Below are positions 6,823-15,163 of a stretch of DNA of 22,666 nt, one piece after another. The first letter of the stretch is position 1. Each line of letters opens with the position of its first letter. The position numbers and the translations under genes are program-made. This stretch comes from CAYZHV01 sp964478055 (lineage in GTDB: Bacteria > Spirochaetota > Spirochaetia > DSM-27196 > Alkalispirochaetaceae). The DNA is taken from the NCBI GenBank assembly GCA_964478055.1, contig CAYZHV010000038.1:1-22666 (forward strand). Reading direction: 5' to 3'. The notes below the pieces were generated by a model. It ran no database searches and was not told the origin of the DNA. It saw only the letters and a program-made list of their open reading frames with translations.

Positions 6823-7500
6823 ATGGTCTATCGAACCGGTCTTCTGGTGATCGCTCTCTTCTTTCTCGTTGCTCCCCTCTGGGGACAGGAGACCGACAGC
6901 GGTCAGCCCACATCCGAGGATATCCGACAGTACGAAGAGCGTCTCCGGGAAATGGTGAGTCGTTTCGAGGAGGCACGGGAGCTTCTACGCCGTCAGATCG
7001 ATGAAAACCAGGCCCTCCGACGGGAGAACGCCGAGCTCCGACAACGGGTGGAAAACCTGCAGGAAGAGCGGCAGCAACTCGCGGAGATGAGCGAGGATGA
7101 ACGCGTTGCGGCTCTTCAGGAACGGCTCCAGGATAGTCGGCGGCTCAACGACGCTCTGATTCGAAAGTTGAAGGCCACCGTCGACGACAACAACCGGCTC
7201 GAGGCTCGCCTCAAGAAGGCCGAGGGAGAGCAGCTCGCCGTGCAGGACGAGTTTCTCGACATCCTCGCCTACCGGGAGGAGCAGCGGCTCTTTCAGGTGG
7301 GCGCCGGCTTCTCCCCGGAAGGATACATGAACGGCCTCTTTCTAGTTAACATTCCCCAGACTTCCCTGGGTCTCTTCGCCGAGACCAACTACCGGTTTCG
7401 CGAAAAAGATTGGGCCTACTCCGTGGGTGTGCAGTTCCGCTTCGGCCGCCTGACGGAGATACTCGAGGACTTCAATCCCCCCGGCGAGGGTCAGCGGTAA
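6823..7500 (+). CDS. Exported coiled-coil protein with C-terminal beta-strands, 225 aa
   Basis: A signal peptide of about 21 residues ends at PLWG/QET. Residues 33-146 are an almost uninterrupted heptad-rich, charged helix (EERLREMVSRFEEARELL..., QALRRENAELRQRVENLQEE), predicted to be a coiled coil. Residues 155-209 switch to alternating strands ending in WAYSVGVQFRFGRL, like the strands of a small outer-membrane barrel or anchoring hairpins. It may tether the periplasm to the outer membrane, but I recognise no named family. The SD AGAGGA is 5 nt before the ATG. Its 3' end overlaps the convergent patatin gene by 10 bp. Confidence 0.8.
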   Translation: MVYRTGLLVIALFFLVAPLWGQETDSGQPTSEDIRQYEERLREMVSRFEEARELLRRQIDENQALRRENAELRQRVENLQEERQQLAEMSEDERVAALQERLQDSRRLNDALIRKLKATVDDNNRLEARLKKAEGEQLAVQDEFLDILAYREEQRLFQVGAGFSPEGYMNGLFLVNIPQTSLGLFAETNYRFREKDWAYSVGVQFRFGRLTEILEDFNPPGEGQR

Positions 7501-9755
7501 GCCGCGGAGAGCGGCGCGTCCACCTGATTTCCCAGGAGCAGGTAGGTGGTGTAACGCACCTGGTTCTTCCCGAGAGCTTCGCCGGCGGCCACTGAGAAGT
7601 GGAGATGCAGCTGACCGAAGATCGTATCCGCCGACACTCCTACACTCCCCCCAGCGACCAGTTCCGGCTCTTTCCTGATCTCTAAGATCTCCTGATCCCA
7701 GACGTTACCGAGGTTGCCTCGAAGGGAGAGATAGACTCGGTCGCCGGCGCCCAGGGGCAGTGAGAATAGATTGAACCGCAGCTCCCCGGAGAGGGTAGCG
7801 CTGTGCCGTCCGGTGAGCTCCTGATCGTGGAGCCCCGCAAAGCTTCCGAAGCCCCCGAGAAAGCTCCGCTCGTACGGCGGTGCCTGGGAGTCCAGGTCCG
7901 AGGAGAGTTGGTAGCCCACCCCCGCCGCGGAGGCGCGAAAGAGCGGCACAAAGTACCGTTGCTCTACCTCGAGGATGTTGTAGCTGATCTTTGTCGCCGG
8001 TTGTACCCGGTAGTCGTAGCTAATGACGCTCTCAGTTCCGCGCCTCGGAAAGGGGTAGCGATCGAAGTTGTCCGCCACCGCCGCTACCGAGACTCCGAAC
8101 TGCCCCTCCCCCGCCTCCAACTCCCGGTCCAAGCCGCCCTGCAGGGAGGTGGAAACCCACTCCCCTAGGCCCTCGGCGGTAACCTTCAGAGCTTCGAATA
8201 GGACCGTTCTAATTCCAAGGGAGCCTCCGTAGTGTCGCCGGGTATAGCTCGACTCTATCTTTCGCTCCCGGTAGTACCGAACCGGCTCGCCTCGAGCGTA
8301 GAGCGAGGATACAAGCGAAACCGGTCGAAACAGCGGCTGATCGTACTCGGTACTGATCGAGGGAGTGTCGGAGAGAAGCAGGTCCGTGCTCCATCGAGAT
8401 TGCGCTCCGGTGAGCCCCCGGACCGTGAGGTTCGACCGAAGCACGAAGATCGGGTCTATCGTGGTGAAGGGTTCGGAGCGGAAGGTGTACCCCCCTCGAA
8501 CGGTGGTTCTCGCCTCCTCGACCTCTTCGAGCTGCACAATCAGCGCCAGGCCGTCTTTCTCCGGCTGCAGCTGATAACTCGCGTAGACGTAACGACCGGA
8601 GTCGTAGAGCCTTTGCACCTGCTCCTGTACCTCCGAGACCCAGCTCTCACCGAGGAGCTCCCGGGCTAGGAGGGCTCGAGTCTCCGCGTCGGGGCGGTCG
8701 TGGCTGTAGCCGATCCGCCAGATTTCCACGAGTTGGTCCTGGGACGGAGGAAGAAGAGGATTTTCCAGGGGCTGGGGCGCATTCGCGCCGTTTCCGGTGG
8801 CGCGCTCTGCAAGAGCCGCAAGCTCCGGAAGAACCTCTCGGGCGGCTCTCCGCCCTGCTTCCACCAGAGCCAGGGCCTGCTCGAAGCTCGCCACGGAAAA
8901 CCGGGAAACATCGGGCTCCACCACCAGGTCCGCTTCCGCCAGGTTGGCCTCTTGCCGCGGCTGCCGGAGAATCGCCGCGGACTGGTCGAGTATTTCAGTC
9001 ATCGAGTCCAGCCGCTTCGGCTCCGATGTGAGGCCGCTCAGCTTGACCGCGATTATTTCATCCGCCCCCATCGCTCGTACCGCACCCACCGGGAGGACGT
9101 TGGACCACCCGCCGTCGATGAGCAGCCGCTCCCGGTACTCCACTGGAGTAAACAGACCGGGGACCGCCATGCTTGCCCGGATGGCGCTCTTGAGATCCCC
9201 CTCGGAAAAGACGACCTCCTCCCCCGTTATGAGGTCAGTGGCAATCACTCTCAGAGGCCGCGGAAACCGGTTAAAAGAGCCGGACACGGCGTACCGTCGC
9301 ATGAGCTCGTCCAGGAGCTCTACCACGCTCTGCCCCGCCGAGACCCCGGATCGCAGGGCGAGCTCTCCCTCCCGAAATCCAACTTCCGCAAGATAGGTCT
9401 TCCCGGCCCGCCGCTCCTGATATGGCAGCCCCCTTCTCGGCGGCGTGTCGGTAAAAAGCTCGTTCCAGTTGGTCTGGGCCACCAGATCGAGGATCTCCTC
9501 GCCGCTGTATCCCGTTGCGTAGAGGGCACCGACAATACTCCCCATACTGGTTCCCGCGACATAGTGCACCGGCACGTCGAGAGACTCGAGCTCGAGTATC
9601 ACTCCGAGGTGTGCAAAGCCGAGGGCGCCTCCTCCTGCAAGGGCGAGCCCCACGGTCGGCGGCTCCTGTTCCTGGGCAAAGCCAGGAGCCCCGATAAGCA
9701 GTGAGCAGAGGAGCGCAAGAATGCCCTGTCGCCAGGTAGAGGTGTAGCTGCTCAT
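7491..9755 (-). CDS. Patatin-like phospholipase fused to an Omp85/BamA-type barrel (PlpD/type Vd-like)
   Basis: A 754-residue exported protein with a signal peptide ending near GAPGFAQ (28). The patatin domain has the oxyanion loop AGGGALGFAHLG (40-51), nucleophile Ser70 in GTSMG and Asp214 in DGG, an intact Ser-Asp dyad. After about residue 330 comes a POTRA-like segment (VSEVQEQVQRLYDSGRYVYA). A beta-barrel follows, with the Omp85-like stretch SFLGGFGSFAGLHDQELTG. This order matches PlpD-type (type Vd) autotransporters, whose lipase domain is carried across the outer membrane. The homologues are known lipid hydrolases; secretion here is inferred. The C-terminus ends AAYR rather than with an aromatic residue. 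The start is uncertain: ATG 9755 fits the signal peptide, ATG 9785 is an alternative, and neither has an SD. Confidence 0.87.
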   Translation of the reverse strand: MSSYTSTWRQGILALLCSLLIGAPGFAQEQEPPTVGLALAGGGALGFAHLGVILELESLDVPVHYVAGTSMGSIVGALYATGYSGEEILDLVAQTNWNELFTDTPPRRGLPYQERRAGKTYLAEVGFREGELALRSGVSAGQSVVELLDELMRRYAVSGSFNRFPRPLRVIATDLITGEEVVFSEGDLKSAIRASMAVPGLFTPVEYRERLLIDGGWSNVLPVGAVRAMGADEIIAVKLSGLTSEPKRLDSMTEILDQSAAILRQPRQEANLAEADLVVEPDVSRFSVASFEQALALVEAGRRAAREVLPELAALAERATGNGANAPQPLENPLLPPSQDQLVEIWRIGYSHDRPDAETRALLARELLGESWVSEVQEQVQRLYDSGRYVYASYQLQPEKDGLALIVQLEEVEEARTTVRGGYTFRSEPFTTIDPIFVLRSNLTVRGLTGAQSRWSTDLLLSDTPSISTEYDQPLFRPVSLVSSLYARGEPVRYYRERKIESSYTRRHYGGSLGIRTVLFEALKVTAEGLGEWVSTSLQGGLDRELEAGEGQFGVSVAAVADNFDRYPFPRRGTESVISYDYRVQPATKISYNILEVEQRYFVPLFRASAAGVGYQLSSDLDSQAPPYERSFLGGFGSFAGLHDQELTGRHSATLSGELRFNLFSLPLGAGDRVYLSLRGNLGNVWDQEILEIRKEPELVAGGSVGVSADTIFGQLHLHFSVAAGEALGKNQVRYTTYLLLGNQVDAPLSAAYR

Positions 9756-9834
9756 TTCGGTCGGTTTGTTAGTGTCACTTTGCATCAATTTGTCTAGTGG
9801 CCCCTGGGAGTCTAACACGCTCGCGGCCGGTTCG

Positions 9835-9863
9835 TTGACACCACCGGTCTGCCGTCGCAGAAT
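9835..9863 (+). promoter_or_regulatory. Promoter of the acyl-CoA synthetase gene, leaderless geometry
   Basis: A perfect TTGACA (9835-9840), a 17-bp spacer and CAGAAT (9858-9863, four of six), then six bases to the ATG at 9870. The expected +1 falls on the A of the ATG. There is no SD upstream. It is the clearest example of this layout in the window. Confidence 0.55.
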
Positions 9864-9869
9864 ACCCGA

Positions 9870-11807
9870 ATGGCACGGACAGTCCTGGCAATGCTCGCCA
9901 ACGCGGCGAAAGAGTTCGCGAATCGCCCCTACGCGCTTCGCAAGGTTGATGACGGCTGGTATATACGGACCTTTAAACACATACGAGACAACGCGATAAC
10001 CCTATCCTGCGCCCTGAAGAAAGAGGGTTTTGAGCCCGGAAGCAAAGGAGTGATTCTCGCTGAGGGGAGCCCGGAGTGGATAACCGCGGAGTTTGCGCTC
10101 CTCTACGCCGGAGGGATCAGTGTTCCCCTTTCCATTCGTCTTCTCTCCGAAGAGGTTCCCTTTCGCGTCAACCACTCCGAGTCGAGAGTGATCTTTCTTT
10201 CGGCAAACACCGTCGGCGCCGTGGAGAACATAGTCGAAGAGCTCAAGGCTCCGGAACTCCTATTTGTGGTCCTCGACAACGATCCGGGCGTAAAGAAGCG
10301 AATGAACGAGGCGACCAAGGCGTACGACGAGTACCGCTGCAGGACCTTTTCGGAGCTCATGGAAGCGGGCCGGAGCTGCAGCGAGGCGGAGTTGCAGGAG
10401 ATTGCTGAGCAGGAGGAGCGTGCGAAAGAGGACGAGGTGGTCACCATTAGCTACACCTCCGGGACCACGGGGAACCCGAAGGGAATCATGCTCACCAACG
10501 TCAACTACTACGTCAACTGCCAGGACTCGATCAACATGTTCGAGGTTCCCTACGACTTTTCCACCTTGCTCATACTCCCCTGTGACCATAGCTTTGCCCA
10601 CACCGTCGGTCTCTACGCTGCCCTAGTTCGGGGCATCTCCCTCTATTTTGTGGATGCCCGAGGCGGTCCCATGGCGATGCTCCGGCACATCCCGCAGAAC
10701 CTGCAGGAGGCAAACCCGAAGTTCCTCCTTACCGTGCCAGCCCTCACCGGCAACTTCATGAAGAAAATGCGCCGGGGCGTGGAGGAAAAGGGAAAGTTCG
10801 TCTACGGCGTCTTCGAGAAGGGTCTCGAGGCGGGCATTCGCCGTTTTGGCGACGGTTACGGGAAACCTTCATTCTTCCTTCGCCTTGCCACTCTCCCGAG
10901 CTATCTCCTGGCGGAGAAACTCATTTTCAAGAAACTCCGGCAGATCTTCGGCAAGAACATCCTCTTCTGCGTCGGGGGCGGTGCGCTCCTTGAAAAGAGG
11001 CAGCAGGAGTTCTTTAACGCCATCGGGGTACCGATTTACCAGGGGTACGGACTCACCGAGGCGGCGCCGGTTATCTCTTCCAACACCCCAAAGCTCCACA
11101 AGTTCGGAAGCTCCGGTATGGTTGCACCTTCGGTCACCTGCCGCATCCTGCGGGAAGACGGCACCGAGGCCGCAACCGGGGAGAAGGGTGAGATCGTCAT
11201 CCAGGGCGAGAACGTAATGAAAGGGTACTATCGCAACGAGGAGGCAACCCGGGAGACCATTATCGACGGATGGCTCCACACCGGAGACCTCGGCTACTAC
11301 GACGAAGACGGATTTCTCTTTGTCGTAGGAAGGAAAAAGGCGCTGCTCATCTCCGCGGATGGTGAGAAGTACTCGCCGGAGGAGATCGAAGAGGCCATGG
11401 TCAACAGCTCTCAGTACATCGAGCAGGTGATGCTCTACAACGATCACCGTCGATATACAACCTGCCTCATAGTTCCGAACCAGGAGGCGGTGGGACAGTT
11501 TCTCAAGGAGCGTACCGGAGCTACCCCGAAGGAGGTCCTCGACCTCTACGCTTCGATCCTCGAGGAGTTCACCGAGGCCCCTGAGAACAAGCAGCGCTTT
11601 CCAATCCAGTGGATACCGGCGACCTATCAGCTCCTGACAGAGCCCTTCACCATGGAGAACCGAATGGTCAACTCCTCGGCAAAGATGGTGCGGCACAAAG
11701 TTGTGGAGGCCTACGAGGAGTTGCTCGACTACATGTACACCGACGAAGGCGCGGAGTACGACAATCCGAAGAATCGGGAAGCTGTGAGAAGCCTCTTCTT
11801 CGTATAA
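9870..11807 (+). CDS. Long-chain acyl-CoA synthetase (AMP-forming)
   Basis: A 645-residue member of the acyl-adenylate-forming superfamily. It activates fatty acids with ATP and CoA via an acyl-AMP. The P-loop is SYTSGTTGNPKG (194-205), the adenine-binding motif GYGLTEA (392-398), and the hinge/ATP motif WLHTGDLGYYDEDGF with Asp473, followed by GRKK. The C-terminal domain has SADGEKYSPEEIEEAM and the late MVNSSAKMVRHKV, which holds candidate catalytic lysines. The length suits the long-chain class. It lies divergent to the patatin phospholipase, so the pair could release and then activate fatty acids, but the two promoters are separate and this link is only inferred. No membrane segment is evident. 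Confidence 0.9.
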   Translation: MARTVLAMLANAAKEFANRPYALRKVDDGWYIRTFKHIRDNAITLSCALKKEGFEPGSKGVILAEGSPEWITAEFALLYAGGISVPLSIRLLSEEVPFRVNHSESRVIFLSANTVGAVENIVEELKAPELLFVVLDNDPGVKKRMNEATKAYDEYRCRTFSELMEAGRSCSEAELQEIAEQEERAKEDEVVTISYTSGTTGNPKGIMLTNVNYYVNCQDSINMFEVPYDFSTLLILPCDHSFAHTVGLYAALVRGISLYFVDARGGPMAMLRHIPQNLQEANPKFLLTVPALTGNFMKKMRRGVEEKGKFVYGVFEKGLEAGIRRFGDGYGKPSFFLRLATLPSYLLAEKLIFKKLRQIFGKNILFCVGGGALLEKRQQEFFNAIGVPIYQGYGLTEAAPVISSNTPKLHKFGSSGMVAPSVTCRILREDGTEAATGEKGEIVIQGENVMKGYYRNEEATRETIIDGWLHTGDLGYYDEDGFLFVVGRKKALLISADGEKYSPEEIEEAMVNSSQYIEQVMLYNDHRRYTTCLIVPNQEAVGQFLKERTGATPKEVLDLYASILEEFTEAPENKQRFPIQWIPATYQLLTEPFTMENRMVNSSAKMVRHKVVEAYEELLDYMYTDEGAEYDNPKNREAVRSLFFV

Positions 11808-11862
11808 GGCTCGCCTGGTGTAGACTCAGGCCCGCAGCAGCTCCGACGGCCAGGGAGGCCAC

Positions 11863-11888
11863 GGGGCCAGGCATAGGCGCCTGGCCCC
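11863..11888. terminator. Hairpin between convergent acyl-CoA synthetase and cyclase genes
   Basis: A perfect 10-bp GC stem, GGGGCCAGGC (11863-11872) with GCCTGGCCCC (11879-11888), and a 6-nt loop, in the 98-bp gap between the two convergent stop codons. Neither side has a convincing T-run, so it may be a weak or factor-assisted terminator or simply an RNA 3'-end stabiliser. Confidence 0.5.
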
Positions 11889-11905
11889 GGCCGCCGATTT
11901 GCGAT

Positions 11906-14614
11906 TTACTTTCTCGTCAGGTTGAAGACCCCATCCCAGTCCGCCGCGGGGGGCTTCTTCATAAAGGACTTACACCGCTCGAGGTAGTACTTGACCGGTC
12001 CGTCCTCGGGATACATCTCCGCGAGCTCGATAAACCGCTTCTGCGCCTCTTCCCAGTTGCGGCTCTCGAAGAGCCCGTGCGCCTCGGTGTACCCCTCGCA
12101 GAGGTTGCGAGTCTCCTCATCGATGGCTCCCTTCTCATCCATGAGCTCGTAGAGCCGTACGGGCTCGCTCACCCCAACAACCCGAACTCTGTCCAGCTGG
12201 CGAACCTCGAATTTGTTGTCCGTCTGCTCGTAGGTCGCCTGACTTACGAGAATCCAGGTGCCGTACTGCTTGTTCACGCCCTCGAGCCGAGCGGCGAGGT
12301 TAACCGAGTGACCCATAATGGTGTAGTCCATTCGGTTCTGGGTTCCCATGTTACCAACGATCATCTCACCGGTGTTAATGCCGATTCGGGTGTACAGAGC
12401 GCTCGGTGATATCTGCTCCTCCAGGAAATGGTCGTTCAGGTACCGCTCCATCTTTTTCATCCGGATCGCCGAGAGACACGCCTTGCTCGCGTGGTCCTCG
12501 AAGTTCAGGGGAGCCCCGAAGAACGAGATAATGGCGTCACCCTCATACTTGTCGATGGTGCCCTTGAGCTGCAGGATAATGTCGCTCATCTCCGAGAGGT
12601 ATCGGTTTAGCAGCTTTACCAGGTCGTGGGGATCGAGTTTCTCGGATATCGAAGAGAAGCCCTTTACATCGGTAAAGAGCGCCGTGAGCTCCTTCTTCTG
12701 TCCACCCAGGGAGAGCATCTGCGGATCGGTGAGAATCTCATTGATAACCTCGTTCGAGAGGTAATGGGAGAAAGCGTTTCTGATGAAGTTTTTCTCCTTA
12801 CCAATCGCGAGGAACTTTATCAGGCTGATCGCCACCGCCGTCGCCAGGACAGTGAGAGTCGGCGGTAAGACCGGAAGATAACGGTGGGCGATGGTGAAGA
12901 GCAGATAGGAGCCCGCCACTATCAGGAGTATCACGACCAGGCCGATGATGAGACTCACCTGAGGTGAACGCTTGTGGACAATAAAGGCTACCGCCAGACC
13001 AAAGATTGCGGCGAGGAGCCCGGAGTACCACCAGGGCGTGTCGTCCATGAAATCCTCGGTCAGGATCGTATTGACGATCGCCGCGTGGGTACCTACGTTC
13101 ATGTACTCCTTCTCAAAGGGGTTAACGCCAATATCGGTGGTGCCCGTTCCGGTATAGCCGATAATCACGTAGGATCCCCCCACCGCATCCTCTACGGTAT
13201 TTCGGGTTTCCATCACGTTCTCGTAGATCGTGTTGGTCGACTCGAAAACCTGCGGAATCTCCTCTCGGAGAGACTCCAGCTGATCCCGCTGAGCCTGGCT
13301 GAGCCCCTCGTTCCCGAGAACCGCCTCGAGCTCCGCGAGGAGAGTCTCTTCGGCGCCCCCGGAGAGAAGATTTCCGACCTCATCAAAGAAATAGGTGCGC
13401 ACTTCCCGGAACTCCTCCATTTGCTCCGGGTCTCCCCCGGCGAGAACGTCTTCTCTGATGCTCTCGGCGTAGTCGTACGCCCGCAGGAGGTCCCGATCAC
13501 CCTCGTAGTACTGCAAGTAGCCGGACTGCTCCATGATGTTCAGATTGTGGATCAGGTCGGCGAGCTGCTCATCGTGATAGACAAGCTCGTAGTAGGAAAT
13601 GTGCTTGAAACTGTCGATAAAAGTCGCCTTGGGCCAGTGAATGAGCATTGTGCCGTCGTTTGCCCGGGGAATCACCATACGCCGCGGCTCCTCCTCGTCC
13701 GGGTGAACCGCGTCCTCGAGAATAAACCGGTTCCGCTCAATCACGACGGTTGGATTCTGGAGCGCGTCGAGGAGCGGACGAAAGACCAGCTGCGCGAAGT
13801 AGTGCTCGCCATAACGCCCGACCAGATTGATTCGGCGCCGTACGCCGTCCTCGTCGACGATAACGTTCGGAAAGCCGAGGCCCGCGGATCCCTCGATGAC
13901 CGCGGGGATCGCGGGCCGAATGTCTGGATGATCCTCAATGCTCTCCGGGGCCCGGGGATCGATGCGTTCGAGGGCCTCCTTTTCGATGGCCATCTCTTTT
14001 CGTTCCTCCGGGACCGCCGGATCCTCCCCATCGAGGAGGTTGACGGTCATGTAGGCCGAGCCGTTTAGGCGCGCGGCGTTACCGAGATAGATGTCGTTGT
14101 CCCGGGCGATTTGCTGAATCTCGTCCATTAGCTCTTGCCGTCCCTGCTGATGCAAGCCGGGAATATCCTGGACGAAGTCCGCCGCGCTCTGCGGATCTAT
14201 CTGCCCCGCACCGACCGCCTGCAGGAGATCCCGCACACTCTGCTCGATCTCGGCGAACTGCTGACGCACGGCATTGGGCACATCGTTACGGAGCACCGTG
14301 GAGTCCACCGCAAGGGGGCTCTGGTCAACATACTCGATATCCAGCACGGTAAAGGCCGCGCCAAACTCCCTCAGGAGTACGAGCCCGTCAGCCATCCGGT
14401 GACGTGACCAGGGCCAGGTACCCACCTCGGAGATCGCTAGATCGTCTATATCGAGAAGAACAATGTCTTCCCGTTCCTGTACACCCGGTTTCATCCGGAG
14501 CATGGCGTCGTAGATTCGGTTCTCCGCGGACTCAAAGAGCGGGGTAAAGGAGAGCCCCATAAAAGCCAGAAGCGCGATGCCGAATATTATCAACGATTGC
14601 CCTCGTCCGTTCAT
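11906..14614 (-). CDS. CHASE2-domain class III adenylate cyclase, membrane sensor
   Basis: A 902-residue protein. It has TM1 (7-25), a long extracytoplasmic CHASE2 region (about 26-527), three clustered TMs (about 529-547, 553-573, 580-604) and a class III cyclase domain (about 640-790). Catalytic residues are complete: metal Asp649 (FTDVKGF) and Asp693 (YEGD), adenine-selecting Lys689 and Asp763 (MDYT), and Asn772/Arg776 (VNLAARLE). It should make cAMP from ATP at the inner face of the inner membrane. The tail (about 838-885) looks like a TPR-type helical pair (EAHGLFESRNWEEAQKRFIE). The sensor region carries extra helical stretches (about 105-235 and 345-475). The SD GGGGGA is 4 nt before the ATG. 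It is divergent from the FecR operon and shares its promoter region. Confidence 0.92.
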   Translation of the reverse strand: MNGRGQSLIIFGIALLAFMGLSFTPLFESAENRIYDAMLRMKPGVQEREDIVLLDIDDLAISEVGTWPWSRHRMADGLVLLREFGAAFTVLDIEYVDQSPLAVDSTVLRNDVPNAVRQQFAEIEQSVRDLLQAVGAGQIDPQSAADFVQDIPGLHQQGRQELMDEIQQIARDNDIYLGNAARLNGSAYMTVNLLDGEDPAVPEERKEMAIEKEALERIDPRAPESIEDHPDIRPAIPAVIEGSAGLGFPNVIVDEDGVRRRINLVGRYGEHYFAQLVFRPLLDALQNPTVVIERNRFILEDAVHPDEEEPRRMVIPRANDGTMLIHWPKATFIDSFKHISYYELVYHDEQLADLIHNLNIMEQSGYLQYYEGDRDLLRAYDYAESIREDVLAGGDPEQMEEFREVRTYFFDEVGNLLSGGAEETLLAELEAVLGNEGLSQAQRDQLESLREEIPQVFESTNTIYENVMETRNTVEDAVGGSYVIIGYTGTGTTDIGVNPFEKEYMNVGTHAAIVNTILTEDFMDDTPWWYSGLLAAIFGLAVAFIVHKRSPQVSLIIGLVVILLIVAGSYLLFTIAHRYLPVLPPTLTVLATAVAISLIKFLAIGKEKNFIRNAFSHYLSNEVINEILTDPQMLSLGGQKKELTALFTDVKGFSSISEKLDPHDLVKLLNRYLSEMSDIILQLKGTIDKYEGDAIISFFGAPLNFEDHASKACLSAIRMKKMERYLNDHFLEEQISPSALYTRIGINTGEMIVGNMGTQNRMDYTIMGHSVNLAARLEGVNKQYGTWILVSQATYEQTDNKFEVRQLDRVRVVGVSEPVRLYELMDEKGAIDEETRNLCEGYTEAHGLFESRNWEEAQKRFIELAEMYPEDGPVKYYLERCKSFMKKPPAADWDGVFNLTRK

Positions 14615-14654
14615 TCTTTCCCCCAGTGGGCGCTCAACAATTCGCCCTTAAAGA

Positions 14655-14683
14655 TTGCAAACCTGACGGCTCAAAATTATAGT
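14655..14683 (+). promoter_or_regulatory. Sigma70-type promoter of the FecR/barrel/lipoprotein operon
   Basis: TTGCAA (14655-14660), a 17-bp spacer and TATAGT (14678-14683). The start would be near 14690, with a 24-nt leader that carries the AGGAG SD. It is one of the best promoter matches in the window, and its -10 overlaps a minus-strand TATAAT. Confidence 0.65.
14676..14681 (-). promoter_or_regulatory. Candidate -10 box of the adenylate cyclase gene
   Basis: On the minus strand 14681-14676 reads TATAAT, a perfect -10. It would start transcription near 14669, about 55 nt before the cyclase ATG. The -35 at 17-bp spacing (TGCAAA) is poor. It overlaps the plus-strand -10 by four bases, so polymerase could hold only one direction at a time. 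Confidence 0.4.
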
Positions 14684-14713
14684 AGTAATAAGACAACTTT
14701 GCAGGAGTTTCCT

Positions 14714-15163
14714 ATGAAACGTCTTTTGATACTGGTGCTACTCCTTGGGCTCGCGGCAGTACTGCTGCCGGCTCAATCCAACCAACTCGTGGATCGAATG
14801 CTCGAAGATAAGGGCGCCGACGTCGGCGACGCAACCTATATGGTCCTTCTCTCGGCAGGAGCCATCGAGGAGAGCGCGTCTACTAGCGATGCCGTCAGTT
14901 ACGCCCAGGAACAGGGGTGGCTCGAGCAGGCAACCGCAGGTAGCGAGCCGATTACCTTCGGTCAGTTCTCCTACATTCTCATGGAGGCCCACGGCGAAGC
15001 GGGCGGACTCATGTATAGAATGATCCCGGGCCCCCGTTACGCCGGAAGGGAAGTGGTGTTCCAAAACTGGACAATTGAGCGGCGAACCACCAATGAGGAG
15101 ATTTCCGGAGAGACGGCTCTTAGGATTCTCGGGAACTACCTTGCAGCCAGGGAGGCAGAATGA
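14714..15163 (+). CDS. Small exported protein of unknown function, first gene of the FecR operon
   Basis: A 149-residue protein with a signal peptide cleaved near LLPA/QSN (20). The mature part is mostly helical. The stretch AVSYAQEQGWLEQATAGSEP, followed by ITFGQFSYILMEA, has the spacing of an SLH-like repeat (x-G-W-x...I-T-x-x-Q/E-x-x-x-I-L-M), a weak likeness rather than an assignment. It could bind the cell wall or another envelope partner. The ATG has AGGAG 7 nt upstream. The frame is open back to 14597, but that region holds the promoter. Its TGA overlaps the next gene's first ATG (ATGA), indicating translational coupling to the barrel. Confidence 0.75.
   Translation: MKRLLILVLLLGLAAVLLPAQSNQLVDRMLEDKGADVGDATYMVLLSAGAIEESASTSDAVSYAQEQGWLEQATAGSEPITFGQFSYILMEAHGEAGGLMYRMIPGPRYAGREVVFQNWTIERRTTNEEISGETALRILGNYLAAREAE

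Noticed and set aside
8700..9704. A 334-codon plus-strand open frame
   Set aside because: It is antisense to the patatin domain. The product is Arg/Pro/His-rich with no recognisable fold, a typical GC-rich shadow.
10869..11696. A 275-codon minus-strand open frame
   Set aside because: It is antisense to the acyl-CoA synthetase, whose conserved motifs occupy the same bases.
12974..14068. A 364-codon plus-strand open frame
   Set aside because: It lies antisense to the sensor region of the cyclase, has no SD, and its composition mirrors the opposite strand.
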